The notes beneath the pieces are model-generated. The model did not search any database. It was given only the letters and a program-made list of their open reading frames with translations, and had not been told where the DNA came from. Of a stretch of 64,000 nt of DNA, positions 11,888 to 24,900 are shown in pieces. The stretch comes from Trissonchulus latispiculum (lineage: Eukaryota; Nematoda; Enoplea; Enoplida; Ironidae). The stretch spans positions 1 through 64,000 of the forward strand of contig JASAND010028718.1 of assembly GCA_030248195.1 (NCBI GenBank). The letters run 5' to 3'. The number at the start of each line of letters is the position of its first letter. Positions within the stretch are counted from its first letter, which is position 1. A program made the position numbers and the translations under genes.

Positions 11888-12356
11888 ATATCATAGGGGT
11901 CGCGGCAGCGACCCCTATAATATGTGTCAAAAGTCCCTGGAGACACCGTAAAATAAGCTGCGCAAAATCCTGCGCAGATCCTGCGCAGATTTCATGCGCA
12001 AATTGTAGAGCACATCGAGTTTAGTATGTGTGCGAAGTTTCAGCCCCGTATCACTTTCCGTTAAAAAGTTGCGCCCCGGACCGGTTATGGCGGCGATGTT
12101 TTTTTTCCGGTTTCTCCTATTTAATGGTCGTATTGTCCTGACTTTCCGCCTCTTTCACGTAATCTGCAGCGGAGGCCGGACCTAAAGGGGTATAGGGTCT
12201 GGTAGTACCCCATGCGCCATTTAAGAATCGCTACTTTTTTTGCGCCGCAGGTGCGCCACAGCGCCGCAGCGGCGCCGCAAAGTCGGCTCAGAGCGAAAAG
12301 TGACCATTTTTGTGGTCGCTGCGCAGCTCGAACATTAAGAGCTGGAGCCGATTTCT
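11888..12356. repeat. 5' modules of a composite repeat copy
   Basis: It begins with the perfect 11-bp stem hairpin ATAGGGGTCGC-GGCA-GCGACCCCTAT at about 11893, followed by GCGCAGATCCTGCGCAG and the GCGCCGCAG-rich block at about 12241-12280. It is continuous with the duplicated segment 12357-14004, so the full copy runs from about 11888. Confidence 0.75.
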
Positions 12357-14004
12357 TTTTATATTCAGAAACTACATATATTGAACTAACTAAATAGCTA
12401 AGTCTCGTTTCTCTATCAGTTCCCATGCGACCACAGTGGCCGGTCAAAAATGGTGAAAATTCGAAAAATGAAAAATCGAAATTTCTCGCTGTGTATTCAA
12501 CTTAGAAAGCTCAATTCTTTCATACAAAGGTTTTCTGGCACGGCGAATTGATTCCCGTAAGCAGTTTTGCCGTCGGACCCACCCATATTGCTGGGCTGGT
12601 TCCACTTTGCTGTCGGGAGGGTCAAGTCGGTACCGACTTCCAAGAACACCATATAGGACTGTGCATAGCCTCTCAAAACTTTGTCCATAGGGGTTTTCTG
12701 GTGCGCCCAGCTCATTTCCGGTGTCCGTTTTGCCGTCCGATCCACCCATTTTGCTGGGCTGGTTCCACTTTGCTGTCGGGAGGGTCAAGTCGGTACCGAC
12801 TTCCAAGAACACCATATAGGACTGTGCATAGCCTCTCAAAACTTTGTCCATAGGGGTTTTCTGGTGCGCCCAGCTCATTTCCGGTGTCCGTTTTGCCGTC
12901 CGACCCACCCATTTTGCTGGACTGGCTCCACTTTGCCGTTTGAAGGGTAAATCGGGTAGGGGGTCAAGTGGTCAAAAATAAAATTTTTCAAAAGTGGTCA
13001 AATTTGGTACCAAATGAAAGCCCGCATCGAACTGAGCAACTTTTGTCATAGAAGTGCGTACCTAAAGTGGCTGTAGAGGGCTGTGGTGGGGTGGGGTGGG
13101 GACTTAGGCGATTTTGGGCCAAAAATTAAAATTTTCAAAAGTGGTCAAATTTGGTACCAAATGAAAGCCCGCATCGAACTGAGCAACTTTTGTCATAGAA
13201 GTGCGTACCTAAAGTGGCTGTAGAGGCCTGTGGTGGGGTGGGGTGGGGACTTAGGCGATTTTGGGTCAAAAATTAAAATTTTCAAAAGTGGTCAAATTTG
13301 GTACCAAATGAAAGCCCGCATCGAACTGAGCAACTTTTGTCATAGAAGTGCGTACCTAAAGTGGCTGTAGAGGCCTGTGGTGGGGTGGGGTGGGGACTTA
13401 GGCGATTTTGGGTCAAAAATTAAAATTTTCAAAAGTTGTCAAATTTCGAGTCAAATGAAGGCCCGCATCGAACTGAACAACTTTCGCCATACACCCACCC
13501 AAACTTGCTGTGTCGGATTTATATACTTGCTTTCTCAACCGGAATTTAAACGACAGACATATATAGGCCCAACACACATATTATCCCCTTTTGTGCGGAG
13601 CATTTTTGTTACTTGTGTATATATATATATATAGCATTGTACTGCGGTTTTTTACAGTGTAAATAAGCGACGCAGATCATAGCTTCGGCGCAGATTTCAT
13701 ATACGAAATTTGTAGAGCATGAATTTTGTGTGTGCAAAGCGCTATATATTTTAAAGTACTTTTCCCAACTTTAACCATGAACGAGCTTCCACAAGCGCCG
13801 CTGACTAGTGCTAACTTTGGACAGTTTCAGTAACAGTTTGCTCAATTGTGTTCAACGACTCCGGTTTAGTATTTATGTTCGTTTTGTTTTTCCGAGAAAT
13901 TTTGGTATGCCTTGAATGTTCTTGGCCTGGAAATTTTGAAACTGTAAATGTTAGCTCTCAACTCCTTGCCGTTAACTAGTTTTGGATAATTTTAGTTCAT
14001 AGCC
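12357..14004. repeat. Composite dispersed repeat, copy 2 of the near-identical pair
   Basis: This is the partner of 1-1647. Identity ends exactly after TTAGTTCATAGCC in both; beyond it copy 1 continues ATAGAAATG and copy 2 CATATTATC. The junction is 75 bp upstream of the first visible MTIF2 exon. The 154-codon frame on the minus strand here is a reading of the 166-bp tandem units. Confidence 0.9.
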
Positions 14005-14079
14005 CATATTATCATTGGTGCTGCACGTATATATAATTGTACACATGTATACATACATTAATTTTTAGTTTGTTTTCAG

Positions 14080-14179
14080 GATCCAATTGTGTTTTCGCCC
14101 AAGTCAAAAGCTAAACGAGTGAAGATCTGGAATGGTATGACAGTTGCCCAGTTGTGCGAGGAAATAGGCTGTTCAGCGG
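14080..14179 (+). CDS. MTIF2: MTIF2 exon A (IF2 N-terminal domain)
   Basis: The exon follows TGTTTTCAG and reads [10 protein letters not shown]...[20 protein letters not shown]. The 'w-n-x-MTV-x-qL' pattern is the start of the IF2 N-terminal domain. The donor is G|GTATGC, leaving phase 1. The preceding exon was not found, so the entry phase is inferred from this reading frame only. Confidence 0.85.
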
Positions 14180-15964
14180 GTATGCTACACGCTTTTTCTA
14201 TCATACCTTCAGGGGCCTGGGGCGTATCCAGGATTTGGGAAAGGAGGGGGTTTTGACTAAAATTTATTGAAAAGGAGGGGGTTTTGACAAAAATTTCCAC
14301 GTTTTGTAATGGAATATTGATAAAAATCAACCCAAAAGGAGGGGGTTTCAACCCCCAAAACCCCACCCCTGGATACGCCCATGCATACCTTACCAGCGTT
14401 TTTTCAAAATAGGTTTTATCAAGTTTTCGTCATTTTTATTTTCTAAACGTCATTTTTGTTTGTCGAACGTCAAAACTAAAATGTTTTCAAATTTCAGAAA
14501 TTCAATTTCGTCTTGAGTTTAGGTTAATATTCGTGATTTTGGTTGAATTTTTTGTAGTTTATTTTGGGTGCAGTCTGTCATAGTTTGCGGCGATGATTAA
14601 CTCTGTATAATATTGCGGGGAGCGCGTTAGCGCTCCCCCTAGAATAGGGAAAATTTGACGGAATGTGTATAATCTGGACATTGTTTGGCCTGGGGCCAGC
14701 GGGGGAGTGGACCGATCGGGCTGAAACTTGGTGTGTGAAGAGCCTGTGGGCAGGGGTACATGCTGTGAAAATTTCAGCCGGATCGGCCGGGTAGATCTTG
14801 AGATATGATAATTGGCTCCCCGCGCAGGTCGCGTTCCTCCTTTTTTTCCCCCAGGGATGCAGGTCGGAAGACCCTTTAGAGCCATACTATTTTAGGTTTT
14901 TTGTACAAAAAGTTCCGCAATTCCGGGGAAACTACTTTCCGCGGTTCCCGGACCTCCTCCAGATGGCCCCACCCACTCGGTGGGGACCCCCAAACTGACC
15001 CCCAAAAAAACTAAGTCCGAAAATAATCTAGCCTCGAAATAGATCGCAGCGCGCGAAGCTGGGCTCTCATAATTATGGCTCATGTGGAATAGCCCAAGGG
15101 TGGAGGTCTCCATTTGAGAGTTTGGTTTTTGGTCGGTCATCTGTAGCGCCCTGGCCAGGGGTCAAAAGTTGTGTAAAAGGGGGGGTCTGGGCCTATGGAG
15201 TAGGCAGCCTTATACATAAGAGCTGCTGGGCTGAGGTTTCGTATTCGAATAGGAACCCCTATATGGTGAATCTAAATGGCCCTTTAGTTTTGCTCTAGCA
15301 CCTATCCGTGGGGCTGGAGGGCACCCTGATGGAGGTGGGCTTTCAACTGTGTCGCAGGTTCAACTTTAACCTCTTCCATAGAAAGATCCGCTGCAGGTAG
15401 AGCTTTCATATTTGGCGTGTGGGGTGGGCTAGGGGACCACTACAACATAGGTTATAGTATGTACCGGCCGGACCCCATTGGCGCCCTGGCCAGGGGTTCG
15501 GATCAGGGTCCGGGCCCAAAATGGCCAAAAATCGATTTTTCCGAAAGTGGCCAAGCTTGGTATTAAAACAAAGTCCTTATTGAGGCGAACATTTTTTGTC
15601 ATTAGAGGACCCCTCCAAAGTGGCCCCAGCGGCCTGTGGCACCCTGACCAGGGTCCGGACCGGTCCAAAATCGATTTTTGGAAAAGTTTTCAAGTTTGGT
15701 AGCAAATGAAAGTCCTTGGTTAGACGAACATTTTGTCATTGGATGACTCCTCTACAGTGGGCCCAGCGGCCTGTGGCGCCATGTCAAGGGGTCCTAATTG
15801 GTCAAAAATCAAAATTTCCAAAAGTTGTCAAATTTAAATGAAAACCCTAAATGAGCTGAGCAACTTTTGTCATAGAAGTGCGTACCTGGTACCAAATTAA
15901 AGCCCACATCGAACTGAGCAACTTTTGTCATAGAAGCTGGCTTATCCCTAGTGGGGGGGTGGGG

Positions 15965-15999
<35 letters not shown>

Positions 16000-18900
16000 A
16001 TTCGAGGAGCCCCCCACATGAATAGCCCCCATAAATCCCGACCTCCCCCCATAACCCCAAAAATTGCCAAATTTTACCATTTTTACCCTAAATTTTCAAA
16101 AAATTTTCCGGCTTCGCCGGATTTTAGACTAAATTTTCGCTATTTTAGCTTAAAAAACACCTAAAATTAGTCATTTTTAGCGATTTTTAGCAGTTCGTAC
16201 GCAAAAAACCCACAAAAATTCGAAAAAAATTTCTAAAATATGCCTCCCCCGTTTTGGGTGAGCCCCCCCCCATCGATAGGGGGGGCCCCCATGAAGCCCC
16301 CCCCATAAAAAATTGCCAAGGGATAAGCCAGAGAAGTACGTACCTAAAGCGGCTGTAGAGTGCTGTGGTTGGGTGGGGTGGGGACTTATGCGATTTTGGG
16401 TCAAAATTGAAATTTTTCAGAAGTGGCAAATTTGGTACGAAATGAAAGCCCTAAGTGAGCTGAGCAACTTTTGTCATAGAATTACATGCTCAAAGCGGCT
16501 GTAGAGTGCTGTGATGGGGTGGGGACTTAGGCGATTTTGGGTCAAAAATTAAAATTTTCAAATTTTGGGTCTAATTTGGAGTCAAATGAAAGCCTGCATC
16601 GAACTGAACAACTTTCGCCATAGAACCACCCACCCAAACCTGCTGTCGGATTTGTGTACTTACTTTCTCAACCGGAATTTAAACGATAGACATTAGGCCC
16701 AACACACATATCGTCCCCTTTGTGCGTTTTTGTTACTTGTATTACGTTATGTAACTGCATATCCAAGGTGACTGTGCTGGTAGGCTTATGAATTTTCCTT
16801 CCTGCCTAAGATAACGCACCGTGAATAAAATTCTGAAAAAGCCATGAACAGTGGCCTTCCAGCCTAAAATGGGGGACCGTGTAAAAAGTTCTGAAAAGAC
16901 CATGAACAGTGGCCTTCCAGCCTAAGATAACGCACCGTGGATAAAGTTCTGAAGAGGGCATGAACAGTGCCCTTCAAGCCTAAGATGACGGACCGTGTAT
17001 TAAGTTCTGGAAAGGCTATGAACGGTGGTCTTCCAGCCTAAGATGACGCACCGTGTATAAAGTTCTGAAGAGGCCATAAACAGTGCCCTTCCAGCAGGGT
17101 TTTCTTTTTGTGTAAAATACTGTGTATTTACACAAAATAAATAAATTTACACAGTGAAAAACTAATTTACACACCAAAATACACAGCCACATTTTCGAAA
17201 ATTTTTGCAAAAAGTGCTCTGAAAAAATAGTTTTCAAGACCTTCATATTTAAAATAGCTCTAGCTTTTAGCTGGGAACTGCCGCCCCCAGACCCCCACCG
17301 CTTTCCAATCATTTACCATGGTTTTCTGCATTACGACATGATTATAGGTTGTTTCTGCAAATACATCTGCTTATCCGGTTGCGTATAATTTATTCACGTA
17401 CAGCGTGCAAATATTTGTAAGATAGTATAGTAATATAGCTAGTACATACGATTCAATATCGTTTCTTGAACCATGGGCGGATCCAGGGATGGCGGGGGGC
17501 GCCCCCCCGTCGCGATTCGAAGGCAGGAAGAATTAAGGAGAGAAAGAGGAAAAAGGGCAAAAAACAAAATTTCTCGTCTTCGGCGCGAATTTCCTACATT
17601 TTAACCACATATTTATTGCATTTATGAAGAAAAAGCTTGAAATGCATCCGATTTTTCGGAGAAAATTACCACTTTTGCCTAAAAATGTCCAGAACTTTTA
17701 AGAGTTTATGAAAAGAATTAAAGATCCGAAGACCGATTTTATTGCAAAAACAAAAATTTCTTCAACTTCTGGGGGGCTCCGCCCCCCAGACCCCCGCTGG
17801 AAACATTTTACCGCCCCCCTCAGGACATCCTGGATCCGCCAGTGTCTTGTACATATATATCTTGCATCATAAAAAGCAGTCTGAGCCACAAAAATTGTTG
17901 CTGTCTAGCACAATAGGTATATATTCAAAGCGAAAGCTAAAAGAATGCAACTGTTCAATGCGTTTTTGCCGATAATTTTAAAAAATTTCTCAACTTCTGG
18001 GGGGGGCTCAGAATGGGTGTTTTCTGTCCATATTATGGAAAATTCCCCTACAGCAATTAAAGCTTCGAACCTTTTAGTACGTAACCAGAATGTTTGTGAA
18101 AAAATTATTCCAAAAAGTTGGAAAATTAAAGAAATGGTTTCAGTAGGCGAAGTTTTTTCAGAAATTAGAATTTGTCCAATCCTAGTTTTGGCATTTAATG
18201 GATTATATAATCTTCTTAGACTTTTCCATTGCGAATTTTACTACAATTTACAAAATTTCCTCAGCGTCTGGGGGACTCCGCCCCCCAGACCCCCCGCGTG
18301 GGTTCTTCTGCGTTACACGGACGTGTCCCCCACGGACGTTACACAAGTGCAGTTGTCAGAACTTTTGATTGAATGATCTGAAAATAACATTGTTGCAATA
18401 AAATAACGCTTAAATTTATTTTATTTCGTATTATATCTCAAAAACAACACTTTTAGATTTTACACAGCTTCAAACAAAAATACACACTGAAATTTAAATT
18501 TACACAAGATTTACACAGGTCCGATTTTGAAAAAGAAAACCCTGCCTTCCAGCCTAAGATGACGGACCGTGTATTAAGTTCTGAAAAGGCTATGAACGGT
18601 GGTCTTCCAGCCTAAGATGACGCACCGTGTATTAAGTTCTGAAAAGGCTATTAACGCATTTTTCCGCTTCAGCAAATACATTCAAGTCAAACTAGAACGT
18701 TTTCATCTAGCCTGTTTACGATAGCTAGCTCTGCTTATATTGTGTTTGTACATAACTTCTCTGACATGATTTTTCTCTGCAGTGGAAAAATAAGCGAAAC
18801 TAGGGGGGAAAATGCTCTCGACGGGCAACCAACTTGGTAGAATAGGGAAAGACTCGAATGTTAAATACACGGTGCATGATTAAAACTGAGATTCTGCTGA

Positions 18901-21900
18901 AGCGGAAAAATGTCATTTCTCAGCGACTAAAATGACAGAAACCAGCTTTGTGCGCCGAATAGGGAATGTACTCGGCGACTAAAATGAATAAACCAGCTTT
19001 GTGCGCCGAATAGGGGATTCCCGCCTTCCGCCCTATTCGCGCGAACTTTCAACTTGACTTGCATGCATGAAAGTCTGAAGATGGAAGGAAGGATGGATGG
19101 AATCTCATCGGTTGGCGACTGGCGTGCTCATGAGGTAAAACGGATTCAGCCCTTTTATTTGCTAATAATGACAATTACGGTTTTGTTGGAGGCTCATAAA
19201 GCTCACAAATATCCCAGTTCCATAAAGTGCGGCTTACTGCGTATCTTTTGCACAAGCTTCGTCGAGCAGAAATTACGTATTTATAGATTCGGTGTATTCT
19301 TGACCTGGCCTTCTGTTCGCCGTTGTGAAAATATCGCTAATGACGGAAAGAAACAGAGTAAAGTAAATTGCCGAAAGGCATGGATCTTAAACGGACATTT
19401 AACATTTTGAAATGAGCAACCCGGTTGCGTTCACTGAAACGAACAAAAACGGCGATATTACGAGTCTCTTCTCCATAGCTTTGTAAACAGATGCGGATGC
19501 GTGAGGCTGAAGGAATTATTAATGAAACAGAAAGAATCTGTATCAATTCGCAAAAAACTGAAAAGTTCGCGCGAATAGGGCGGAAGGAGGGAATCCCCTT
19601 TTCGACGCACAGAGCTGGTTTCTTTCATTTTAGTCGCCGAGGAGATTCTCTATTTGGCGCACAAAGCTGGTTTCTGTCATTTTAGTCGCTGAGAAATGAC
19701 ATTTTTCCGCTTCAGCAGAATCTCAGTTCTAATCATGCACCGTGTATTTAACATTCAAGTCTTTCCCGATTCTACCAAGTTGGTTGCCCGTCGAGGCATT
19801 TCCCCCCATATATAAATAATTCAGGGGAGGGGGAGAGAGTCTGGCGAGCGGGCCCTCAGTTTTGTCTTTTCAATAAATCGTGTTTCTCAGATTTCGATTT
19901 TTTATTTTGATTAGCCAAGAATTTTGGAATGTGCACAGTTTTAAGGTAAAATATAGTGCTTGAAGCAGAAGGTTTTTATGCCTTTTCAGCATTAAATCGT
20001 ATATTTTATCTGTTAAGATGTAGACACTGCGTGCGGAATGTGCACACTTCTTTGATATAAAATTTTCCTGTCTTCGAATCGTGCCCCCCAGAATATGTAC
20101 GTATATTTTGCGCAAAAATCCGAGTTCCTTGGGCGGTTGCCGCAGGTACAGCTAGAAACTTTTTTGGAAAAACTGAAGGGTTGAAACCTACAACTGGTTT
20201 TTCAAAATACTTTGCGGCCACAAAAAACTGGCAAAATTGTTAATAGTTCTACTATCAACCGTTAAAAATTTTCCACTAGCAAAACTGCCAGGAGGGCAAG
20301 TGGGTTTCGCCCGGGCACCCTTATCTATGCCTATGTGATAAGTTCAGTTAATACATTAGTGAGGAGCCCAAAATTTTTCACTATAAATTTATAATTTAAC
20401 TGAGGTAAGACCTGGCACGATTGTATTCTTATTTCAGGAGAGCTTAGAAACGCAGATGTATTCACTGATGAGGAATTTGCTAACTCTGAAGAAGGTATTG
20501 GATGACTGAGTTTACATTTATAAACGTAATAATATATGCAATATAATGATAATGATAATGAACGTAATAAAATAAACGTAATAATACATAATGTACGTTT
20601 ATATACTTGTGTATAAAGTATCATTATGCAAGGTTAATATTAGGTGGGGTCAGTGATGAATCAGTTAGTGCGCGAACGCGCACTACCTAGTAGAGACCTT
20701 CACGGGCCTGAATTTTCAGGCCCGGCCCGGCCCGGCCCGTAAAAAATTCTGCTCGGCCCGGCCCGGCCCGGCCCGTTCAAAAAATTGTCAACCTCGGCCC
20801 GGCCCGGCCCGGCCCGCTCCAAGTCAGGCCCGGCCCGGCCCGGCCCGTAAGCTAAAAAGTCAAGCCCGTTGCTAAAATTTTGCATTTGCCAGAAACATTG
20901 TTCAAAATTTAAAAAAATTATTTGTCATTGCAGAGAAAATTTTTAGTCACTTTTCCCAGGAGATATTTAGTTAGAGCAGCACAGAACAGTCAATGCTTCA
21001 GCTCTTTCTGTTCAGAGAATTAATGGCTCCTCAATTTCGTTGATGCAAATCAGCAAGGCACAAACTGCATATCAAGAGAACTATTGTCAAATATTAAAAA
21101 TAAACATTATATTTCAAATCCTAATGGACGAGCAAAAGATATATAAAGATTAAAAAATTTACACGCACAAGTAAGCTAACTGTACATGGGAAAGAGCTTA
21201 AAAAGGGCTTGAAGAACTGAAAAATAATTAGATTGAAATAAATAGCCAAAGAGGTACCAAAATTCATTTTGGAAGCGACTAAAATTTCCATAAAAAATTC
21301 CAAAAATTGGGAAATAAAACGCATACACATCAGACAAAACTTTGTGTATAACTGAAAAGAATAGGCCCGGCCCGAAGCCCGGCCCGGCCCGTTCTACCTT
21401 AGGCCCGGCCGGGCCGGGCCTGCGGGCCTGAGTGAAGGTCTCTACTACCTAGAATAGGGAAATTAAGGCACGTTCCTACTTATAGGATACGTGTTTCTAT
21501 AATAAGTCACGGAGGAGCAGACCGATCGGACTCAAACTTTGTGTGTGAAGAGCCTGTGGGCAGGGGTACATGCTGTGAAAATTTCAGCCGAATCGGCCGG
21601 GTGGATCTCGAGATATGCAAATTAGGTGCTGTGGCTGCTTGCATGTTTTCTCGTTTTTCCCCCCACCCTAGAGGTCGGAGGACAAAAAATTTCTATATAT
21701 AACGTTTTGCTATTTTTGTGGATCAAATCCCCCGCAATTCCGAGCGAATTTTTTTCGCGCTAGGGCCCTAAACCCATAGGTCTGTGACTCCTACGATTTT
21801 GGGTTTTTTGCCCCCCCCCCCCCGGAAAACACAAGTACCCCTGTGGCGCCCTGGCCAGGGTCCGCACCGGTCCAAAATGGCCAAAAATCGATTTTTTGAA

Positions 21901-24900
21901 AATTTTTCAAGTTTGGTATCAAATGAAAGCCCTTGGTGAGGCGCACATTTTTTGTCATTGGAGGGCCCCTCCAAAGTGGGCCCAGCGGCCTGTGGCGCCC
22001 TGGCCAGGTTCCGGACCGGTCCAAAATCGATTTTTTGAAAGGTTTTCCAGTTTGGTATCAAATGAAAGCCCTTGGTGAGGCTAACATTTTTTGTCGTTGG
22101 AGGACCCCTCCAAAGTGGACCCACCGGCCTGTGGCGCGCTGACCAGGTCCGGACCGGTGAAAACTCGATTTTTTGAAAAGTTTTCAAGTTTGGTATCAAA
22201 TGAAAGCCCTTGCTGACTGGCATTTTTTTAGTGGGGGGGGGGGGCGGGGGCCCCCCCACTTTTCGGAGCCCCCCCCCACTTTCATCCCCCCACTTTTCGG
22301 CAAGCCCCCCCACTTTTTTGGGGGTCGCCCAAAAGTGTAAAAAATTAGGTTTTTGAGGTCAAATTTTCAAAAATTTTCTCAATTTTTAGCTAATTTATGG
22401 ACTTATAAGCTCATTTTAAGATTAAAAACAGCGATTTTTTTGCGTTTTTACCTTAAAAATGCTAATTTTTCGCTAAAAATTTTGGTATTTTACATCTTTG
22501 GTTCGCCCCCCCCCCCCCACTTTTCGGAAGCCCCCCACTTCCCCCTCCCTAGGGGGGGGGGGCGAAGCCCTCCCCACTTTCAAAACCCTAAAAAAATGCC
22601 AGGCTGAGGTGAACATTTTTTGTCATTGGAGGACCCCTCCAAAGTGGACCCAGCGGCCTGTGGCGCACTGCCGCACAACATCCTGTTTTCTGTTGTTTAC
22701 ACCGAGGGTGTTGGATGGCTTAATTTCTTAGGTAGGAGTCTTGACGAGTAATTGAAACTACAGTACCCTGCACCCAAATGGTGACAGTTAGCGATAATTG
22801 GAAGTTCGCGAAGCTGGCGGAAATCGCCGAAGTTGACAAAAATCTCTATCAAGCTGCCAAAGTTCGCAAATTTCAGTTTTCGCCAACTGTCACCTTTTGA
22901 GTGCAGGGTACTGTTAGAAACCAAAATCTAAAAATTCTACCGGAAACCGCAAAGAACGATTGCCTGGTAACGGGACGATGTCTGCTAAGTTTTTGTAACA
23001 CAGTGAGGCCACAGAAATAGATTATTCGGGATGGAGAGTTGAAATTGCCCTGAATTGGTTTTTCGAACATAACTTTCGCTACAGTGGTCACAGAGCCATA
23101 GTTTTTATACCATTCGACGCAGAATCGCACGCTCTTTCCATAACAAACATGGAAGTAGTATATACGTCAACATGTGCCAACGAGCGCGCGAGGATGGCCG
23201 CGCGTGACGGCCCCATCTTCGCGGTAAAGTCACTCAAAAGAGAGAGGAGACTCTACTGGTTCAGGAACTGCTTAAATTACTAAAATCAGACGACTGGTTG
23301 GTGAGATATGACCATTTAAAGATTTTTGCTTCATTTTGTCAAAATCCATACAGTACGTACCCTTTACATAAATGGTGACAGTTGGCGATAATTGGAAGTT
23401 CGCGAAGCTGACGGAAATCGCCGAAGTTGACGAAAATCGCTATCAAGCTGCCAAAGTTCGCGAATTTCAGTTTTCGCCAACTGTCACCTTTTGAGTGCAG
23501 GGTACTGTATTTATAGGAGGTAGGAAAACTGGCTGCTGTTTACCTGTCTGTTTTTATTGTTTTTTTCGTCTTGCGTTGGAGAGATTACTTCACTTTTGAG
23601 CAGTTCTCAACTTGGTTACATTAGTTCCTTGTTTTGTTTAGTATCATATATACCATATACGTATACGTACTTTTATGATTGCGATCTGATTCAATACATG
23701 TACACTTTTAATTTTTCTAATCAAAGTAAGGTGTTGTCGTCTTCCTTACATTAATCTTGGTTAATTATAGGTTAGTTATTTAGTTGTACAGTTCATATTG
23801 TTAGGTTTTAAATTTGAGTCTTAAACTTTATTTCCAGTTTTAAGATTAGTTTATCGATCACTTTGGTTGAAGGATTCTGCGTGGTTTATTTGTGCGGCGG
23901 AAAAATGCAGGATCTACAGCGGAAAAATGCAAGAAACTAGTAACAAAAATACCCTAGCGGTCATTGCTAAAGGGGAGAATAGGGAAATGTGGCTAAAGCG
24001 GAAAAATGCCAATAGTTTCGAGCAGATTAGTGTCTATCCACCGCCTAAAATGATAGAAACCAGCTTTTGGTGCAGCATAGAGAATCTAGTCAGCGCCTAA
24101 AATGATTAAACCAGCTTTTTGCGCAGAATAGGAGTCTAGTCAGCGCCTAAAATGATTGGAACCAGCTGTTTGGTGCAGAATAGGGAATCTAGTCAGCGCC
24201 TAAAATGATTGAAACCAGCTTTTTGTGCAGAGTAGGAGTCTAGTCAGCACCTAAAATCATTGGAACCAGCTTCTTGGTGCAGTATAGGGAATCTAGTCAG
24301 CGCCTAAAATGATAGAAACCAGCTTTTGGGTGCAGAATAGGAAATCTAGTCAGCGCCTAAAATGATTGAAACCAGCTTTTTGCGCAGAATAGGATCCTAG
24401 TCAGCGCCTAAAATGATTGGAACCTGCTTTGGGGCAGTATAGGGAATCTAGTCAGCGCCTAAAATGATTTAAACCAGGTTTTGGGTGCAAACTGTTGGGG
24501 GTGTTTTAAACTTTATTTCCAGTTTTAAGATTAGTTTATCGATCACTTTGGTTGAAGGATTCTGCGTGGTTTATTTGTGCGGCGGAAAAATGCAGGATCT
24601 ACAGCGGAAAAATGCAAGAAACTAGTAACAAAAATACCCTAGCGGTCATTGCTAAAGGGGAGAATAGGGAAATGTGGCTAAGGCGGAAAAATGCCAATAG
24701 TTTCGCGCAGATTAGTGTCTATCCAGCGCCTAAAATGATAGAAACCAGCTTTTGGTGCAGAATAGAGAATCTAGTCAGCGCCTAAAATGATTTAAACCAG
24801 CTTTTGGGTGCAGAATAGGAAATCTAGTCAGTCAGCGCCTGAAATGATTGAAACCAGCTTTTTGCGCAGAATAGGATCCTAGTCAGCGCCTAAAATGATT

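Larger units (their letters stand above)
20641..22680. repeat. Second composite repeat family, copy 2 (two insertions)
   Basis: It opens with GTGCGCGAACGCGCAC, then the GAGCCTGTGGGCAGGGGTAC module at about 21550 and three units of about 130 bp. It is interrupted by a hAT-like element (20691-21444) and a CTGG-ended G/C-tract element (22217-22602). The 181-codon frame on the minus strand is a periodic reading of these units. Confidence 0.75.

Noticed and set aside
12444..12908. 154-codon frame on the minus strand (and shorter copies at 88-557)
   Set aside because: The protein repeats itself every 55 residues because the DNA is 166-bp tandem units of a dispersed repeat; frames differ between copies.
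1..14004. LTR retrotransposon with 1.65-kb LTRs (1-1647 and 12357-14004)
   Set aside because: There are no TG/CA ends, no primer-binding site, no gag-pol or integrase between, and the segment is itself made of dispersed repeat modules. A tandem duplication explains it better.
17945..18376. 143-codon frame on the plus strand inside a hAT-like element
   Set aside because: It lacks any transposase motif and crosses a GC palindrome; likely open by chance.
21768..22313. 181-codon frame on the minus strand
   Set aside because: It is a periodic reading of about 130-bp repeat units and runs into a G/C-tract insertion at 22217.
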